A stretch of DNA of 6,454 nucleotides from Clostridiales bacterium (GTDB lineage Bacteria; Bacillota; Clostridia; Saccharofermentanales; Saccharofermentanaceae), in NCBI GenBank assembly GCA_016930475.1, contig JAFGGR010000021.1, positions 1 to 6,454 on the forward strand. Direction: 5' to 3'. Of this stretch, positions 1-5,652 are shown one piece after another (the first letter of the stretch is position 1; every line of letters begins with the position of its first letter). The position numbers and the translations under genes were made by a program. The notes beneath the pieces are model-generated. The model did not search any database and was not told the DNA's origin. It was given only the letters and a program-made list of their open reading frames with translations.

Positions 1-1
1 C

Positions 2-1405
2 GGCGGAGCGATCCAGGCGGCGATCACGCCGTCTTTGGCGCGTTCGATCCGATTGGGTGAGGAGAAGAAGGGACTTCGGAGCGTCAGCATCTTTATCAGT
101 ATCGCGGCAGTCGTCATGGGCGTTATGGTGATCGCCGGAGTCCTGTTGGCGGAATTCGTATATCCGCTTATTTGGTCGGATCCGAATAAAAGCGAAATAA
201 TCAAGACAGCTTCCAATGCGGCGAAGATCCTTTTCCCGCAAATCTTCTTCATGATGCTCGCCGCTTTTTCGATCGGGATCTTAAACGCGTATAAAAAATT
301 CACCGCGACGGCGATGGGACCGACTGTCTATAATTTTTTTGTTCTTTTGGCGATCATCATTTGGGGCGGGCCGAGTGATAAGGCATTATACCGGGTTGTG
401 ACCGGAATAATGATCGCCGCGCTGATCTATTTCCTGTTTCAGGTCGCTGTCGGGAAAAAATACCTGAAAAACTTCCGCTTCAGTCTCAATGGAAGGGACG
501 AAGGTTTTCGATCTCTGTTTTTTCTCGCGATCCCGATCCTGATCTCATCTTCGATCATCCAGTTGAACGTGATCGTGATCAGTCATTTTGCCGATGTGTT
601 TACCAATATGCAATTTTCGATCGGTGCCGCGGAAAAAATCTGGCAAATGCCCTACGGCATTTTTGCCGTCGGTGTCGGTTCCGTGATGCTTCCGTCTCTG
701 GCCGGTCATTTCGCGGCGGGGAAGTTGCGGAGTGCTTCCGAACTCCTTTCGTCGTCTCTTCGCAATGCTCTTTTCATGACGATCCCGATGGCCGGACTCT
801 TGATCATGATGCCAAACGATATTATCTCTGCTGTTTTTCAATGGAACAGTAGATATTCGGAGGAACAGGTCGTCAATACGTCTGTTCTCCTTCTCGGCTA
901 TTCCGCGGCAGTCATTATTCAAACTATTATATTTATATATAACCAAGCCTATTACGCGATCGGAAAGACCAAGATGCCCTTGTTTTCGGGGTGTGTCAGT
1001 TTGGTCGTTGTGTTTGTCAGTAATTACCTGCTGATTTCTCTGAATCCCGATCCCAAACCCATTTATCTGACGCTTTCCTATTCGCTTGCCGGAATCGTGT
1101 CCGCGCTCTTCCTGGTCCTGAATTATCGCAGAAAGAAAGAGCTGGTCCCGAAGGGGATATTGCCCTTTGCCTTGAAGGCGACAGTCTGTTTGCTGGCTTT
1201 GGTTGCGGCTTTATATCTCGTAAATCAGATTCGTTACGAGCCGTCAGGAAAAATCATGGAGTTCGTATATGTTGCCGTTAAGGGCATCGTGGGGATTTCT
1301 GTTTACCTTGCATGCGCCGCCCTTTTGAAAATGTCCGAGCTGCAATCGTTCTTTCGGCGGTTAACGGAACGCTTCCGCAAGAATCGGAATCAAGACGCGA
1401 TTTGA
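2..1405 (+). CDS. murJ: Lipid II flippase MurJ (MviN family), 5'-truncated by window edge
   Basis: MurJ is a polytopic membrane protein of the MOP superfamily that flips lipid II from the inner to the outer face of the cytoplasmic membrane for peptidoglycan synthesis. The reading frame is open to the first bases of the window (first full codon 2-4, reading GGAIQAAITPSLAR), which matches the end of MurJ helix 2 (E. coli AEGAFSQAFVPIL). The TTG at 35 is therefore an internal leucine codon, not the start, and roughly 50 N-terminal residues lie outside. The 467 visible residues contain many hydrophobic helices. The family hallmark is AAEKIWQMPYGIFAVGVGSV (visible residues 209-228), followed by MLPSL and matching E. 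coli ADRLMEFPSGVLGVALGT. A basic tail (RRLTERFRKNRNQ) ends the protein. Two positions in the hallmark differ from E. coli: Lys for Arg270 and Gln for Glu273. No clear terminator separates it from recA. The family assignment is firm; lipid II as substrate is family knowledge. Confidence 0.93.
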   Translation, partial: GGAIQAAITPSLARSIRLGEEKKGLRSVSIFISIAAVVMGVMVIAGVLLAEFVYPLIWSDPNKSEIIKTASNAAKILFPQIFFMMLAAFSIGILNAYKKFTATAMGPTVYNFFVLLAIIIWGGPSDKALYRVVTGIMIAALIYFLFQVAVGKKYLKNFRFSLNGRDEGFRSLFFLAIPILISSSIIQLNVIVISHFADVFTNMQFSIGAAEKIWQMPYGIFAVGVGSVMLPSLAGHFAAGKLRSASELLSSSLRNALFMTIPMAGLLIMMPNDIISAVFQWNSRYSEEQVVNTSVLLLGYSAAVIIQTIIFIYNQAYYAIGKTKMPLFSGCVSLVVVFVSNYLLISLNPDPKPIYLTLSYSLAGIVSALFLVLNYRRKKELVPKGILPFALKATVCLLALVAALYLVNQIRYEPSGKIMEFVYVAVKGIVGISVYLACAALLKMSELQSFFRRLTERFRKNRNQDAI

Positions 1406-1455
1406 TATCAATGCCGGATATGTCCTTGATTGTCGAAAAGAAATCGAGAAAGCGA

Positions 1456-1484
1456 TTGACGTTCCGGTAAACTATTCGTATAAT
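1456..1484 (+). promoter_or_regulatory. Sigma-A/sigma-70 promoter of recA
   Basis: The -35 hexamer TTGACG (1456-1461, 5 of 6 consensus bases) and the -10 hexamer TATAAT (1479-1484, perfect) are separated by exactly 17 bases. Transcription would start near 1491, giving a leader of about 33 bases before the recA ATG. This is the strongest promoter in the window, as expected for recA, and it lies in the only sizeable gap upstream of that gene. Confidence 0.85.
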
Positions 1485-1495
1485 TGGTACTAATA

Positions 1496-1509
1496 AGAAC
1501 GTATGTTCG
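1496..1509 (+). promoter_or_regulatory. LexA/DinR SOS operator of recA
   Basis: The sequence AGAACGTATGTTCG contains GAAC-N4-GTTC (1497-1508), the core of the Gram-positive SOS box. It agrees with the Bacillus consensus CGAACRNRYGTTYC at 12 of 14 positions; only the two outermost bases differ. It lies just downstream of the predicted transcription start, where a bound repressor would block RNA polymerase. I saw no other GAAC-N4-GTTC in the window. The repressor gene itself is not in the window, so LexA control is inferred from the site. Confidence 0.85.
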
Positions 1510-1511
1510 AT

Positions 1512-1526
1512 AAGGAGGCACTCATG
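1512..1526 (+). promoter_or_regulatory. recA ribosome binding site, fixes the start at ATG 1524
   Basis: AAGGAGG (1512-1518) lies 5 bases before ATG 1524-1526. An in-frame ATG at 1503 would add seven residues, but it sits inside the SOS operator and upstream of this SD, so it is not the start. Confidence 0.9.
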
Positions 1527-2642
1527 GCTAAGGCAAATAAGGTTCCGGGGAAGTCTGCCCAGGAAATTTCACAGAAATCAAATACCGAGAGAGAAAGAGC
1601 GTTGGACTCCGCATTGCTCCAGATCGAGAAGCAATTCGGTAAGGGCGCGATCATGAAATTGGGCGATCGCGTCAACGTTCAAGTGGAAGTCATTCCGACC
1701 GGAGCACTTTCATTGGATATTGCCCTGGGCGTCGGCGGAATACCGAAGGGACGTGTCGTCGAAATATTCGGACCCGAGTCTTCCGGTAAGACTACGGTCG
1801 CGCTGCATATTGTTGCCGAAGCGCAGAAGGCGGGCGGAACCGCCGCATTCATTGATGCCGAACATGCTCTCGATCCGACTTATGCCAGCAGGATCGGAGT
1901 CAATATCGATGATTTGATCGTTTCTCAGCCGGACACCGGAGAACAGGCCTTGGAAATCACTGAAGCATTGGTTCGAAGCGGTGCGGTTGATGTCGTTGTC
2001 GTTGACTCGGTAGCGGCACTGGTCCCGAAGGCCGAGATCGACGGTGAAATGGGCGATTCCCATGTCGGCCTTCAGGCGCGACTGATGTCTCAGGCACTCC
2101 GGAAACTGGCCGGTGTCATCAGCAAGTCCAGCACGGTTTGTATTTTCATCAACCAATTACGCGAGAAGGTCGGCATCATGTTCGGCAATCCCGAGACTAC
2201 GCCTGGCGGGCGCGCTTTGAAATTTTACTCGTCGGTCCGACTGGATGTTCGCCGCACCGAGAGTCTTCGAGTCGGAAACGAGATCGTAGGTAATCACACC
2301 CGCGTAAAGGTGGTCAAGAACAAGGTTGCGCCTCCGTTTAAAGAAGCGGAGTTTGACATCATGTACGGCGAAGGTATTTCCAAAGAAGGCTGTATCATTG
2401 ATCTTGCAGTCGCCAAGGACATCATCGACAAGAGCGGATCATGGTTCTCTTATAAGGGCGAAAGGATCGGTCAGGGTAAGGATAACGCAAGAGTATTCCT
2501 TAAGGAGAATCCGGATATGCGCGATGAGATCGAGGCCGCGATCCGAGGCAATATCGACCCTGCTTCTTCGACCGGCGAGCAGGATGTTGACGAGAAAGAT
2601 GATGTGTCACTCGACTCCGAGATACTTGGAATTGATCTGTAA
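1524..2642 (+). CDS. recA: Recombinase RecA
   Basis: RecA is the ATP-dependent strand-exchange protein of homologous recombination and the co-protease that triggers LexA self-cleavage in the SOS response. The product is 372 residues, close to the family's usual 340-360 plus a short N-terminal extension of about 17 residues before the conserved LLQIEKQFGKGAIMKLG (31-47). Walker A is GPESSGKT (83-90), the catalytic glutamate lies in DAEHALD (Glu113), and Walker B is VVVVDSVAAL (157-166). DNA-binding loop L1 is around EIDGEMGDSH (171-180) and loop L2 is GIMFGNPETTPGG (217-229). The C-terminal domain includes SGSWFSYKGERIGQG (304-318) and ends in an acidic tail (DVDEKDD...LGIDL), the usual autoregulatory feature. 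All key residues are present. It is preceded by a strong promoter and SOS box, and recX follows 64 bases later with no terminator, so the two are probably co-transcribed. Confidence 0.98.
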   Translation: MAKANKVPGKSAQEISQKSNTERERALDSALLQIEKQFGKGAIMKLGDRVNVQVEVIPTGALSLDIALGVGGIPKGRVVEIFGPESSGKTTVALHIVAEAQKAGGTAAFIDAEHALDPTYASRIGVNIDDLIVSQPDTGEQALEITEALVRSGAVDVVVVDSVAALVPKAEIDGEMGDSHVGLQARLMSQALRKLAGVISKSSTVCIFINQLREKVGIMFGNPETTPGGRALKFYSSVRLDVRRTESLRVGNEIVGNHTRVKVVKNKVAPPFKEAEFDIMYGEGISKEGCIIDLAVAKDIIDKSGSWFSYKGERIGQGKDNARVFLKENPDMRDEIEAAIRGNIDPASSTGEQDVDEKDDVSLDSEILGIDL

Positions 2643-2693
2643 TTGCGAATTCGGATCCGATGTTTCCACACAACATATTCCTTGACCGAGCGG

Positions 2694-2709
2694 AAAGGTT
2701 TGGAGGTTG
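2694..2709 (+). promoter_or_regulatory. recX translation start region, TTG start with ambiguous SD
   Basis: Two SD-like motifs precede TTG 2707. GGAGG (2702-2706) touches the start codon and is too close to serve it. AAAGG (2694-2698) is weaker but has a workable 8-base gap. A stop codon in frame at 2683-2685 excludes any longer start. The next in-frame alternative is GTG 2761, which lies very near the conserved RecX core and has only a poor SD. Confidence 0.5.
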
Positions 2710-3210
2710 GTTCAATTCAATAATATCATCGATCTTTCTTCATTATCGTCAGCGAGAGAAGTGGCCGTCGGTTTTATCGGCATATCAAAAAAATCCAGCG
2801 GACGGGTAAGAGACCATTTGCTCCGCAAGGGTTTTTCTTCGGATTTGTGTGATTCAGTCGTTGCCGGTTTGATCGAGGATGGGTTTATTGACGATGAACG
2901 CGTCGCTCGTGCGATCCTTACGTCCAGAAGGGGCGCAAAGTCGGAGGGACGTTTTCGTTTGCGCGCGCGAATGATTGAGCGCGGGGTTCCCGAGAATACT
3001 GCGGAAAGCGTTCTTGCGATGTCTCCGGCCGACTCGGACACGATCACCGAACTTCTTCGATCCACATACAAATCGGACGGACCGATCGAATTGAGTCGGG
3101 ATGAATATCGACCGGCGGTTACAAAGGCCTCCAGATTTTTGGTCAGCCGAGGTTATTCATACGATTTAATTTCTTATGCCTTGAGTAATTTCTTTAAACA
3201 AGTAGAATAG
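2707..3210 (+). CDS. recX: Regulatory protein RecX
   Basis: RecX binds the RecA filament and limits or disassembles it, so it modulates recombination and SOS signalling in the cytoplasm. The product is 167 residues, within the family range. The three tandem three-helix repeats typical of RecX are visible. Repeat 1 is residues 30-70, with RVRDHLLRKGFSSDLCDSVV and the signature GFIDDERVARAI (59-70). Repeat 2 is 78-105, with RFRLRARMIERGVPENTAES. Repeat 3 is 132-165, with ASRFLVSRGYSYDLISYAL. The first repeat's GF-DD-R-A motif is the most diagnostic. It follows recA directly, the standard arrangement for this modulator, and rimO starts 26 bases after it. The TTG start is the only one upstream of the conserved core, but its SD is unusual, so the first 18 residues are less certain than the rest. 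Confidence 0.92.
   Translation: MVQFNNIIDLSSLSSAREVAVGFIGISKKSSGRVRDHLLRKGFSSDLCDSVVAGLIEDGFIDDERVARAILTSRRGAKSEGRFRLRARMIERGVPENTAESVLAMSPADSDTITELLRSTYKSDGPIELSRDEYRPAVTKASRFLVSRGYSYDLISYALSNFFKQVE
3181..3208 (+). promoter_or_regulatory. Possible internal promoter for rimO-pgsA
   Basis: TTGAGT (3181-3186, 4 of 6) and TAGAAT (3203-3208, 5 of 6) are separated by 16 bases at the very end of recX. A transcript would start near 3214 and give rimO a leader of about 23 bases. The match is moderate and AT-rich gene ends produce such matches by chance, so this is a candidate only. Confidence 0.3.
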
Positions 3211-3236
3211 TACTTATCTCTTACCAAGGAGTCTTC

Positions 3237-4607
3237 ATGACCGATAAGAAACAAGCTGTCAAGGTCGCCCTGGTCACTTTGGGATGTTCAAAGAATCTCG
3301 TCGACGCGGAGTGTATGTCCTCGATTCTGGAAGCAGAAGGATTCTCTCTGGTTTCCTCGTTTGAGTCGGCTGACGTTATTGTGATCAACACCTGTGGATT
3401 TATCGAGCAGGCAAAGACCGAAGCGATCGACATGATTTTGGAAGCGTCAGATCATAAGAAGCCTCACGGGAATGTATCGCATATCGTCGTCACCGGCTGT
3501 TTGTCGCAACGGTATCCCGGTGAGATCCTTTCCGATCTTCCGGAAGTGGATGCCGTTCTCGGTACCGCTCATTATCACGACATCGCGGATGTTATCCGGA
3601 GATTACTGGTGGCTGATGAGGATCCGGTTCGGACCTTTGTGTCCGCGTCGGGAGGTCTGGAGCACCTCAAATACGGACGCAAAGTTTCGACTTATCCGTA
3701 TGCCTGGCTCAAAATAGCGGAGGGTTGCTCCAATGCGTGCGCCTATTGCGCCATTCCGCTCATTCGCGGTCCTTTTCGTTCAAGGCCATTTGAGGATATC
3801 ATTTCCGAAGCCGAGGTTTTAGCGGATCAGGGATATGGAGAAATCATTTTGGCAGCCCAGGACACGACCTCCTACGGCAAGGATCTTTATGGAACAAGAA
3901 GGCTTCCTGAGCTTCTACGGGCGTTGACTTCGATCGAGAAAGTCTCATCGGTCCGTATCATGTACGCTTACCTTGACGGGATCACGGACGAATTGATCGA
4001 GGAGATGAGGTCCAATCCCAAGGTCTTGCATTATTTGGACATCCCCGTTCAGCACGGAGACGACCGAGTTTTGATCCGGATGGGGAGAAGAGACCGCGTG
4101 CGGGAGATCTCGTCTATAGTCTCCCGGTTGCGCAAAGAAATTCCTGATATTGTTCTCCGCTCGACCGTGATCGTCGGGTTTCCCGGAGAAACCGATGAGG
4201 AGTTTGCTCAACTGATGACGATGATCGAGAACTGGTCCTTTGACCGACTCGGTTGCTTTGTCTTTTCCGCAGAAGAAGGAACACGGGCCTTTCTGATGAG
4301 TGACCCTGTGCCTCCGGAAGTCGCTGAGGATCGATATGACCGACTGATGACTCTTCAGAACGGCATATCGCTTAAGGCAAATGAGGCAAGGATCGGCTCG
4401 GAAGTATGGGTCACTATTGATTCCATATCGGAAGATGGTATATTTTACATTGGAAGGTCTTATGGGGAAGCTCCGGAAGTGGATCCGGTAATCAATGTTT
4501 TAGCGACCTCTTCGACACTAAAATTGGGAGAGAAATATAAGGTTTCGATCGTGGATTTCTCTGCCTATGATATGACGGGAGTAACTGTGGATGAATTTAC
4601 CCAATAA
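3237..4607 (+). CDS. rimO: Ribosomal protein uS12 methylthiotransferase RimO
   Basis: RimO is a radical-SAM enzyme with two iron-sulfur clusters that adds a beta-methylthio group to a conserved aspartate of ribosomal protein uS12 (Asp88/89 in E. coli). The 456-residue product has the complete three-domain layout. The N-terminal methylthiotransferase domain has cluster cysteines Cys17 (LGCSKNLVDAE), Cys53 (NTCGFI) and Cys88 (TGCLSQRY). The radical-SAM core has the CxxxCxxC motif as Cys164, Cys168 and Cys171 (AEGCSNACAYCAIPLIRG), with YLDIPVQH (266-273) and VGFPGETDEEF further on. The C-terminal TRAM domain is about 385-452. LGCSKN-VDAE, IRGPFRSRP and GRSYGEAPEVDP favour RimO over its tRNA-modifying relatives MiaB and MtaB. 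ATG 3237 has SD AAGGAG (3226-3231) 5 bases upstream. The end overlaps pgsA by 17 bases. The target protein is family knowledge, not visible here. Confidence 0.96.
   Translation: MTDKKQAVKVALVTLGCSKNLVDAECMSSILEAEGFSLVSSFESADVIVINTCGFIEQAKTEAIDMILEASDHKKPHGNVSHIVVTGCLSQRYPGEILSDLPEVDAVLGTAHYHDIADVIRRLLVADEDPVRTFVSASGGLEHLKYGRKVSTYPYAWLKIAEGCSNACAYCAIPLIRGPFRSRPFEDIISEAEVLADQGYGEIILAAQDTTSYGKDLYGTRRLPELLRALTSIEKVSSVRIMYAYLDGITDELIEEMRSNPKVLHYLDIPVQHGDDRVLIRMGRRDRVREISSIVSRLRKEIPDIVLRSTVIVGFPGETDEEFAQLMTMIENWSFDRLGCFVFSAEEGTRAFLMSDPVPPEVAEDRYDRLMTLQNGISLKANEARIGSEVWVTIDSISEDGIFYIGRSYGEAPEVDPVINVLATSSTLKLGEKYKVSIVDFSAYDMTGVTVDEFTQ
4577..4593 (+). promoter_or_regulatory. pgsA ribosome binding site inside rimO
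   Basis: GGGAG (4577-4581) lies 9 bases before ATG 4591, within the last codons of rimO. The two genes overlap by 17 bases in different frames, which suggests translational coupling and gives no room for a separate promoter directly upstream. Confidence 0.7.
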
Positions 4608-5223
4608 GCTTTCGGTGTTGCGGATCGTACTGATCCCGCTGATCTTGATTTTTATGCTGCCCTTGAGCATCTGGGGATTCAAACCTGCGGGTTGGAACCT
4701 TTTTGTCTCAACGACCGGAATAACCATTGCCGGTATCCTTTTTGTGATCGCCGCCATCACGGATTATGCGGACGGGACCATCGCCCGCAAATACAAAATG
4801 ATCACCAATCTCGGCAAGTTTCTCGATTCTTTAGCGGATAAGATGCTTGTTATATCGGTCCTTATCGCTTTTGTTGAACTTGAAAGGATTTCATCTTTTC
4901 TCGTTGTGGTCATCGTACTCAGAGAGTTCATGGTCACCGGACTGCGCTTGGTAGCCAGCAAGAATGGCGTGATCATGGCGGCGGAGATGATCGGGAAGAT
5001 CAAAACGGTCACACAGATGATCGCCATTATATTTCTTTTCTTTGAGTCTACATTCATATCTGTCGCGCTCAGCATTTTCGAGAATGCACCAACGGAGACG
5101 GTTCAATACAATGTGAAGTTGATCGGAAACATATTCGTTGCCATCGCGATCGTTATGACCATCATTTCCGGTTTGGATTATTTAATTCGAAATCGCCGAC
5201 TTCTCAAGGAAAATGAAGAATAG
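4591..5223 (+). CDS. pgsA: CDP-diacylglycerol-glycerol-3-phosphate 3-phosphatidyltransferase PgsA
   Basis: PgsA joins CDP-diacylglycerol and glycerol 3-phosphate to give phosphatidylglycerophosphate, the committed step towards phosphatidylglycerol and cardiolipin, at the cytoplasmic membrane. The 210-residue product begins with the typical MNLPNKLSVLRIVLIPLIL helix. It carries the complete CDP-alcohol phosphotransferase motif D-x2-DG-x2-AR-x8-G-x3-D-x3-D: Asp58, Asp61-Gly62, Ala65-Arg66, Gly75, Asp79 and Asp83, where Asp83 is the catalytic-base position in the family. Around six hydrophobic segments follow the family pattern, including LREFMVTGLRLVASKNG (about 109-125). It is slightly longer than many PgsA proteins (about 180-195), with extra sequence between helices 1 and 2 and before the last helix. 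PssA-type enzymes share the motif, but the N-terminus, the REFMVTGLR segment and the rimO neighbourhood favour PgsA. Confidence 0.93.
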   Translation: MNLPNKLSVLRIVLIPLILIFMLPLSIWGFKPAGWNLFVSTTGITIAGILFVIAAITDYADGTIARKYKMITNLGKFLDSLADKMLVISVLIAFVELERISSFLVVVIVLREFMVTGLRLVASKNGVIMAAEMIGKIKTVTQMIAIIFLFFESTFISVALSIFENAPTETVQYNVKLIGNIFVAIAIVMTIISGLDYLIRNRRLLKENEE

Positions 5224-5265
5224 TTTGATTTTCAAAATAATTAGGCTTAAGTTTGCCGAGATGTA

Positions 5266-5294
5266 TTGACATTTTCTTTTCGTTCAGATACAAA
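5266..5294 (+). promoter_or_regulatory. Sigma-A/sigma-70 promoter of acpP
   Basis: A perfect -35 hexamer TTGACA (5266-5271) is followed after 17 bases by TACAAA (5289-5294, 4 of 6). Transcription would begin near 5301, about 37 bases before the acpP ATG. It lies in the largest gap between complete genes apart from the one upstream of recA. I looked for a FapR operator here (inverted TTAGTACC halves) and did not see one. Confidence 0.7.
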
Positions 5295-5324
5295 CAATGT
5301 AGCAGATAGTTTGAACAGTCATTC

Positions 5325-5340
5325 AGGAGGTATACAGATG
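5325..5340 (+). promoter_or_regulatory. acpP ribosome binding site, fixes the start at ATG 5338
   Basis: AGGAGG (5325-5330) lies 7 bases before ATG 5338. The frame is open further up to a TTG at 5266, but that triplet is the first half of the -35 hexamer, so a longer protein is not expected. Confidence 0.9.
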
Positions 5341-5577
5341 ACAGGAGATCCAATTTTTGAGAACGTTAAGGCTATACTCATAGAACAACTGGGAATCGAC
5401 GGAGAATCGATTTCTCCGGAGTCTAGTTTGATCGATGATTTGAACGCTGATTCATTGGACATGGTTGAGTTGGTTATGGCAATGGAGCAGGAATTCGGTA
5501 TCTCGATTCCCGACGAGGAAGCTGAGCGTATCAAGACGGTAGGCGACGCGATCGACTTTATTAAGGCAAATTCATAA
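5338..5577 (+). CDS. acpP: Acyl carrier protein
   Basis: ACP holds growing fatty acyl chains as thioesters on a 4'-phosphopantetheine arm and delivers them to type II fatty acid synthase enzymes and to acyltransferases in the cytoplasm. The 79-residue product is the usual length (75-85) and strongly acidic. The attachment motif is DLNADSLDMVEL (34-45), with the modified serine at Ser39, at the start of recognition helix II. EQEFGISIPDEEAERI (50-65) and TVGDAIDFI (67-75) are typical of helices II to IV. It has its own promoter and a terminator directly after its stop codon, so its main transcript is probably monocistronic. No fatty acid genes such as plsX, fabD or fabF lie next to it within the window. 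The adjacent rnc is a frequent partner in Bacillota. A specialised polyketide or dlt-type carrier is unlikely given this close match to fatty-acid ACP. Confidence 0.95.
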   Translation: MTGDPIFENVKAILIEQLGIDGESISPESSLIDDLNADSLDMVELVMAMEQEFGISIPDEEAERIKTVGDAIDFIKANS

Positions 5578-5602
5578 TGCAAGGTTTTTGTTAATTAGCA
5601 TT

Positions 5603-5627
5603 GGAGCTCCTTCACGGGAGCTTTTTT
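5603..5627 (+). terminator. Rho-independent terminator after acpP
   Basis: AGCTCC (5605-5610) pairs with GGAGCT (5617-5622) around the loop TTCACG, and two G-T pairs can extend the stem outwards to 5603. The run of six T (5622-5627) begins with the last base of the stem. It lies 26 bases after the acpP stop codon. The T-run ends only four bases before the SD of rnc. Confidence 0.85.
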
Positions 5628-5631
5628 GCAT

Positions 5632-5652
5632 AAGGAGAGCAATTATTTCATG
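5632..5652 (+). promoter_or_regulatory. rnc ribosome binding site, widely spaced and close to the terminator
   Basis: AAGGAG (5632-5637) is a strong SD, but 12 bases separate it from ATG 5650, longer than at the other genes here (5-9 bases). No other in-frame start lies between the SD and this ATG. CTCCTT (5607-5612), in the left arm and loop of the acpP terminator, is an exact complement of this SD. Confidence 0.7.

Noticed and set aside
545..946. Open frame on the minus strand across murJ, and similar minus-strand frames across recA, rimO, pgsA and rnc
   Set aside because: They lie opposite clearly conserved genes, have low-complexity or arginine- and serine-rich translations, and lack ribosome binding sites.
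1389..1430. Repeated ATCAA/TTGAT words and the palindrome TTGATATCAA at the murJ stop codon, a possible terminator
   Set aside because: The stems are short and AT-rich and no T-run follows, so it does not meet the form of a Rho-independent terminator.
1484..1493. TTGGTACTAA, whose reverse complement starts TTAGTACC, one half of the FapR operator
   Set aside because: The other half of the inverted repeat is missing, and the site is at recA rather than at a fatty acid gene.
2647..2658. Adjacent EcoRI and BamHI sites (GAATTCGGATCC), resembling a cloning polylinker
   Set aside because: Only two sites occur, in an ordinary intergenic gap with matching flanking composition and continuous natural gene order. 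GATC-rich DNA makes GGATCC likely by chance.
5224..5236. TTTGA/TCAAA inverted repeat after pgsA as a terminator
   Set aside because: A five-base AT-rich stem with no T-run is too weak.
5444..5455. GAAC-N4-ATTC inside acpP, a near match to the SOS box
   Set aside because: One core base is wrong, and it lies within a conserved coding stretch with no promoter beside it.
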